Below are positions 58,961 through 64,000 of a DNA stretch of 64,000 bases, one piece after another. A program made the translations under genes and the position numbers. The stretch is from Nageia nagi (Eukaryota > Pinophyta). The DNA lies in NCBI GenBank assembly GCA_050084985.1, contig JBITNC010000001.1, positions 201,686,001-201,750,000 of the forward strand, in the 5' to 3' direction. Every line of letters begins with the position of its first letter. Position 1 is the stretch's first letter. The notes below the pieces were generated by a model. It searched no databases. It had not been told where the DNA came from and worked only from the letters and a program-made list of their open reading frames with translations.

Positions 58961-60211
58961 AATAAAGTGAGTACCATGTAAACATTATCAATCTATGTTT
59001 CATGAGAATAGATCATATTCATATCAAGATTTTGTGGGTTTTCTTCATGTGGATGAGATAACATAATGTGAGTTAATAAGAAAAGCAACATCCTTTGATA
59101 CTTTCATCACAAATTATGCTTCAAGCATGTCAACATCTACATCAACAAATTATGAATCACCATCATCAAAATTCTCAATATCATCATCATCCATGGAATC
59201 AATATCATCACCATATCAAGTTTCAACATCAACATCATCATCTCAAGATTCAAAATCAATATCATTAATCACAACATCAACATCTCAAAATCCACATCAT
59301 CACAGTTAAAGAATAATCCTTTATCTCCACTTGTCTAAAATTCATCTCATTTCATCCATCACATCACTTTTGAATCAAATCATTAAGCATCAACATGATT
59401 TATATATTACATCTTGACATCCATACATACATCACTTGATCATATTCATCAACCCATGTCATATCCTTTTGATATTTTAGAAGTCAATACTAAGACTATT
59501 TCTCATTTTGATGTTATCCAATAGTGTAAATATCTAGGTAGTACTAGTCACTCATACCCTATCCTATCATGAGATACTTTCTCATCACATATCGATATCA
59601 TCATCATCATAATCATTTTCCATACATCATTTTGAGCATATATTCAAATTATCATGTGGCATTTATGTTTATATATCATATCTTATCTTATCACATCATT
59701 ATCAAAATAAATAAATAAAATTCAAATCATAAAAATCATTCATCATATCATCATCATTTTAAACATTATTTCATCAAGTGTTCCTTATAGCTAAACATCA
59801 AGATCAAAACATCACAAGCACATATATTTTGAGGTTCATTCAACCCATTCTCATCATCACTACCCATGGGCCTCTTCTTCATGAGGAAGCAACCACTTGG
59901 ACCATAATTTTCTTCTAAGATACACATATTAAATTTTCTCATTATTGAGTATCATGGTTTCTAAGGGAAACATACTTATGGAATAAATGTTGATGACTTT
60001 GATATGATTGGATCTCTTTGTCTCTCTTATTGTATCCATCAATCATAAGAAAATCAAATCAATAAAATACAAGCAATATCAAATCACAATCAAGAAACAT
60101 CATATCATATCAAAATCAAGCACAATATTCAAAAGTTTTATGATTATGATAACTTTGGGGCAATTTTTAAAATATCTTTATCACGATCAATAAATATTTT
60201 ATTCACTTGAG
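58961..60211. other. ATC-rich low-complexity stretch, no gene seen
   Basis: Dominated by CATCAT/ACATCA runs (59110-59300 and 59590-59760). The Ser/Thr-rich open frame at 59127-59309 is a product of this bias and is not called as a gene. No pol domain follows the gag. Confidence 0.5.
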
Positions 60212-60243
60212 TTTGTTCATCCATCAAACCATTATTTGAGGGG
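60212..60243 (+). repeat. Shared block ending in a purine tract, second copy
   Basis: Same 32-base block as 34508-34539 with one mismatch, again about 1.3-1.6 kb after a gag zinc-binding end. Possible polypurine tract. Confidence 0.6.
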
Positions 60244-60840
60244 AAATATATAAACATTATAAAATCATATAAATAACAACATATCCTATCAATATTGGAA
60301 ATATATGATATCAAAGATCATTGTCTTAAACATTTTTTTATCTTCCTTATTTTCATAAACTAGGGCAAGGGTAGCACATCTTTTCTTTCCATAAATTGGC
60401 ATAAAGTTATCATTATTTTTTATTCTATGCTTGCCATAAATTGGTACAAATATATCATAGCATATCATTCCTCTTTATTTTCCATAAACTAGGACAAAGT
60501 TGGTATCACTTTTTATCACATCAAGGGCTTTAATATTGTCTTAAGTCAAGCATAATCATATCTCATGTTGCCATAAACTGGTACATCTCACATTGATTCA
60601 TGTTTTGGGATACTTAACACTTATTCCTAAACACTTGGTAGGTTTACATTCTTACAATAATAAATCATCATCATCATTAAATAATCATTTATCATTATCA
60701 AAATAAAGCATAAAATGTTAAAAAATAATCATCATAATTATATCATTTTTTATTTTTGTTCTTATTATAGAATTTAAACTATGTAAAATATGAATATATG
60801 TAATAAATAAAAATAATCTATAAAACAATAAGAATAGATG
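60244..60840 (+). repeat. LTR-like block with short tandem phrases
   Basis: Contains five variants of CCATAAA(C/T)T(A/G)G(G/C/T)(A/C)(C/T)A (60355, 60390, 60431, 60480, 60572) and ATTGATTCATGTTTTGGGATA (60594), which is shared with 34818. If the purine tract at 60235 is real this is the start of a 3' LTR. The far end is not found. Confidence 0.45.
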
Positions 60841-61160
60841 TGTACACTATATTAGATATAAAAAATATACATGAAAAGCATGCACCTGATATGAAGTGTA
60901 TGTACAATCCTTAAAAATAAATAGCAATGAATCTCTCAAGGATTGGGATCAAATTGGAGGCAAGCTTGTGATGGATCTTCACATGTATGAATCAATATCT
61001 TTTACCACTCAAATCTAAAACCCTCAATCTAGAAGATGCACACCACTGATAGCTTAAGAGAAGCATGCCACTGATGGCCTAAGAGAAGCACATTGTTAAC
61101 TGCATAGGATATATTGAATTATGCCATGCACAAAAGATAGAAAGTTTTAGATCTCAAAGT
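60841..61160. other. No gene seen
   Basis: Has a local duplication GCATGCCACTGATGGCCTAAGAGAAGCAC-like near 61030-61090, where CACTGAT(A/G)GC(T/C)TAAGAGAAGCA occurs twice. Confidence 0.45.
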
Positions 61161-61550
61161 ATAACCATTTATCATAATAGGTTGCATCAAGAGACATCAT
61201 TACTTGATGAAGATAGCAAAATACAACCACCTATCAAAGATCTTGTTATATCAAAGAGTTATGATATGTGAAGGTTAACCTATTCCACTTAGATATATAG
61301 CCTATAAGAACATAAAAAGGAGTGAAGGCTAATATCTATCAATAATATAAACTTTTTTTTATTTAAGCTACTTTAAAATATAAACCATGATAAATGATAT
61401 AGTATTTAATATAATATATGACATTGCATTGTAATATCAACTTTATCCTGACATATGTAATATTGCATTAAGTCATATAGGAAGTCTAAATATGATTTAT
61501 TAAATAAATAATAAATCATTTTTAGGCATCTAAAATTTACCCCTATTTGG
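61161..61550 (+). repeat. 390-bp tandem duplication, unit 1
   Basis: From ATAACCATTTATCATAATA to TTACCCCTATTTGG. The next unit follows without a gap. By eye 13 of 390 positions differ (about 97% identity) and there is no length change. No coding region. Confidence 0.95.
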
Positions 61551-61940
61551 ATAACCATTTATCATAATAAGTTGCATCAAGATACATCATTACTTGATGA
61601 AGATAGCAAAATACAACCACCTATCAAAGATCTTGTTATATCAAAGAGTTATGATATGTGAAGGTTAACCTATTCCACTCAGATATATAGCCTATAAGGA
61701 CATAAAAAGGAGTGAAGGCTAATATCTATCAATAATATAAACTTTTTTTTATTAAAGCTACTTTAAAATATAAACTATGATAAATGATATAGTATTTAAT
61801 ATAATATATGGCATTACATTGTAATATCAATTTTATCCTGACATATGTAATATTGCATTAAGTCATATAGGAAGTCTAAATATAATTTATTAAATAAATA
61901 ATAAATCATTTTTAGGCATATAAATTTTACCCCTCTTTGG
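61551..61940 (+). repeat. 390-bp tandem duplication, unit 2
   Basis: Second unit, same start and length, ending TTACCCCTCTTTGG. Single-copy sequence resumes with ATATGAAATG. Confidence 0.95.
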
Positions 61941-64000
61941 ATATGAAATGAAAAGAATTGAAATTGCATTATCCAAAGAAGTCTAGAGAAAAGAAAAAAA
62001 ATTTCAATGGTCAAGTGGACTTCCCTTTTTTGATCGATATATTGAGTTTGATATGTTGTCTCCCACCTTTTGGTCTTACATTTCCCTTTGATATAGTTTC
62101 TTTAGGGAATCAACCAAAACATTAGAGTCCCTATATGAGGAGAGCATCTCTATATGATTCCTACTCTCCCAAAAAATACCTTTTTAAGAATAATCCAACA
62201 TAATACCCACATAGATCACATCCTATTAAAGAATAATAAAATGAAAGAGAAAATATGAAATAAATATGATATCAATTATGTTACTATGGTCAATGTGACT
62301 CATAGTTCTATTTAACCATGACATATAGATGACTGTGATTGCAACTCATAGTCTAGGAAAATCAAATTGATGAGGTCCACTTTAATACCCAAAGCTTGGA
62401 AAAACCATGATTATCAAGATGATGAGAAATTCTTTAATAACTAAAGCTTGTAATAACCTATAATTGATAAGAGATGTTGCTCATGGAGTGATCATGGCCT
62501 TAAAAATATTTGTTAGCATAACTTTGAACAATATCATTTGATTCCCATAAAAATACCAAATATTCAAATATTCATTGGTCTTTCATACATTTGATCATAT
62601 TGAATTAATTGATTTTATTCATTTTCAAAGCAAACCTACACCATTGACAATGTGAATTTCATAGAATTTGGCAATCATGTATTTACCAACTTTGTTTTAT
62701 AATCTCATTTCAATGCATATTTGTGAAATAATAGCATTTTCAAATAGATATTCAAATATTTTGTAACATGACCCATTTACAATGAATTCATAATAAGCAC
62801 ATGTCATTAGTAGCATAAAAATAATCATATCAGATCTACAAGTTTTAATGATATTTAATTCAACACAAGTAAATCATTTTGTATGACAAAGATTGTGAAA
62901 TCATATTTCCATATAGCATAATATTTTCCTTATAAGTAATAACTTTTTTAATTTTTGACCTTATATACTTTTTGTATATCACATGTTTGTACAAGCATGA
63001 TATCAATCTTTTTAATTCATTAAAATCATAATAAAAATATGAGCATTTGATAGAATCCATAATTTCACTTTAATCATGCTGTTAACAGTGTGAGAATGAT
63101 AGAATTGCATTTCAAATGAAAGAGTACATTTAATTGGTATTGAAAAATAACCATTTCGATATTCAATATTCCATTTACATGTGTCTACACAATGCCATAC
63201 TATTATATTATACCAATCTTTTAGAGATACAATGGCCTTGAATTTTCATATTTCATTAGTAAAACATACATTCTGTTTGAAATAGTAGTCATAGCAATAG
63301 CATATGCAAAGTTCACTTTTCATACCAAATGTTCAAAGAAGTATTCATAGCCTTAATTCATTAATTACAATAGATTTTTCAATTAATATCATAAACATGA
63401 TCATAATTTAACCAATATCAAAACGTTGGAGATGATATACTTTACTTATACTTGCCTACATGCCCTAAGAATGGACAATTTTGCACTTTATGATTTTGAA
63501 TTCTAAATTTCTACCTTTTGATTTTTGACATCTAATTTCTATTATGCCCCCAACTAAAACTAAAATTACCCTAATATGAAGATTATATTTCCCCCATTTG
63601 AAACTAATAATACCCCCAATTGAGACTATATCCACTTTTTTCTAATTTCTCTTATATATATATTATATATATATATATATATTATGAAATGAAACTTATG
63701 GGATGCAATAACTAGATAAATGACTACCTTATACATGAGATAGTTGATTAACATGGCAAAATTAAGAACCTTGATGAGAGATAAAGACAAGAAAAACATT
63801 TGATGAAAGAAGAAGACTTGATGAAATGATGAGGATGAAATAGTGTAAAAAGAGAAAATAAGAAGCAATAGAATATGAAATAAAAGATTAAAATACAAAG
63901 ATAGCATGATTTAAACAAAACTTGATGAAATTTGCCATGATAACCAAATGCGTGTAAGGGACTAACTCATGATATGCAACTTATATGAAATGCATCCTAT
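61941..64000. other. AT-rich sequence, no gene recognised
   Basis: Short open frames on the minus strand (62860-63060, 63626-63907) lack motifs and reflect base composition. A TA microsatellite lies at 63654-63683. A run of TACCCCCAA(C/T)T phrases occurs at 63540-63625. Confidence 0.4.

Noticed and set aside
59127-59309. Ser/Thr-rich open frame that looks like a low-complexity protein
   Set aside because: The surrounding kilobase is CATCAT-rich on both sides of the frame, so the composition explains it.
1-64000. CRISPR arrays, operons, tRNA or rRNA genes
   Set aside because: Tandem arrays here have degenerate, directly adjacent units without unique spacers. No tRNA-like cloverleaf motif or rRNA stretch was recognised. 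The window is plant nuclear in character.

Overview
This window looks like nuclear DNA of a seed plant with a large, repeat-filled genome. A gymnosperm, probably a conifer, is my best guess. The reasons are very AT-rich sequence, one plausible intact gene in 64 kb, many old and stop-ridden LTR-retrotransposon remnants, nested insertions and a decayed piece of plastid DNA. No alignment was run, so the taxonomic call is inference.

Layout. 0.7-2.6 kb: minus-strand Ty3/gypsy gag-protease remnant. 5.0-5.8 kb: a GC-richer island with the only convincing intact gene, a 159-residue LOB-domain (LBD) transcription factor. 6.1-7.1 kb: a dispersed repeat with a second copy at 20.1-21.1 kb. 9.5-11.7 kb: a nuclear plastid insertion with decayed psbB, psbT, psbN and psbH in their plastid order and orientation, interrupted by a GT microsatellite. 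13.9-20.05 kb: a decayed gypsy gag (copy A) split by a 4.66 kb LTR element (15036-19695, target duplication AACAA) that holds gag and protease but no visible reverse transcriptase or integrase. 21.6-30.3 kb: an 8.7 kb minus-strand LTR element (target duplication CAACT) with tRNA-iMet-type primer site and polypurine tract but no recognisable pol, so LARD-like. It carries two minisatellite arrays. It sits inside an older element whose LTR end and primer site lie at 21.3 kb.

31.9-39.0 kb: gag remnants, a long LTR-like block with a tandem array, and gag copy B, which preserves an empty version of the AACAA insertion site. 39.6-40.4 kb: an array of about 26-bp repeats whose orientation flips in the middle. 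It abuts a Ty1/copia integrase-RT-RNase H remnant (40.5-42.5 kb). 44.4-50.3 kb: fragments of pentatricopeptide-repeat (PPR) genes on both strands. 51.6-57.2 kb: an unknown decayed reading frame and a minus-strand hAT-like transposase pseudogene flanked by repeat arrays. 57.5-60.7 kb: another gypsy gag remnant. 61.16-61.94 kb: an exact-length 390-bp tandem duplication. The rest is AT-rich sequence in which I see no gene.

Nothing here works together as a pathway. Apart from the LBD gene, the content is mobile elements, their derivatives, organellar DNA and dead gene copies. I see no CRISPR array, operon or novel defence-type system. The most unusual items are the inverted 26-bp array, the nested insertion with its paralogous empty site, the pol-less LTR families and the PPR graveyard.
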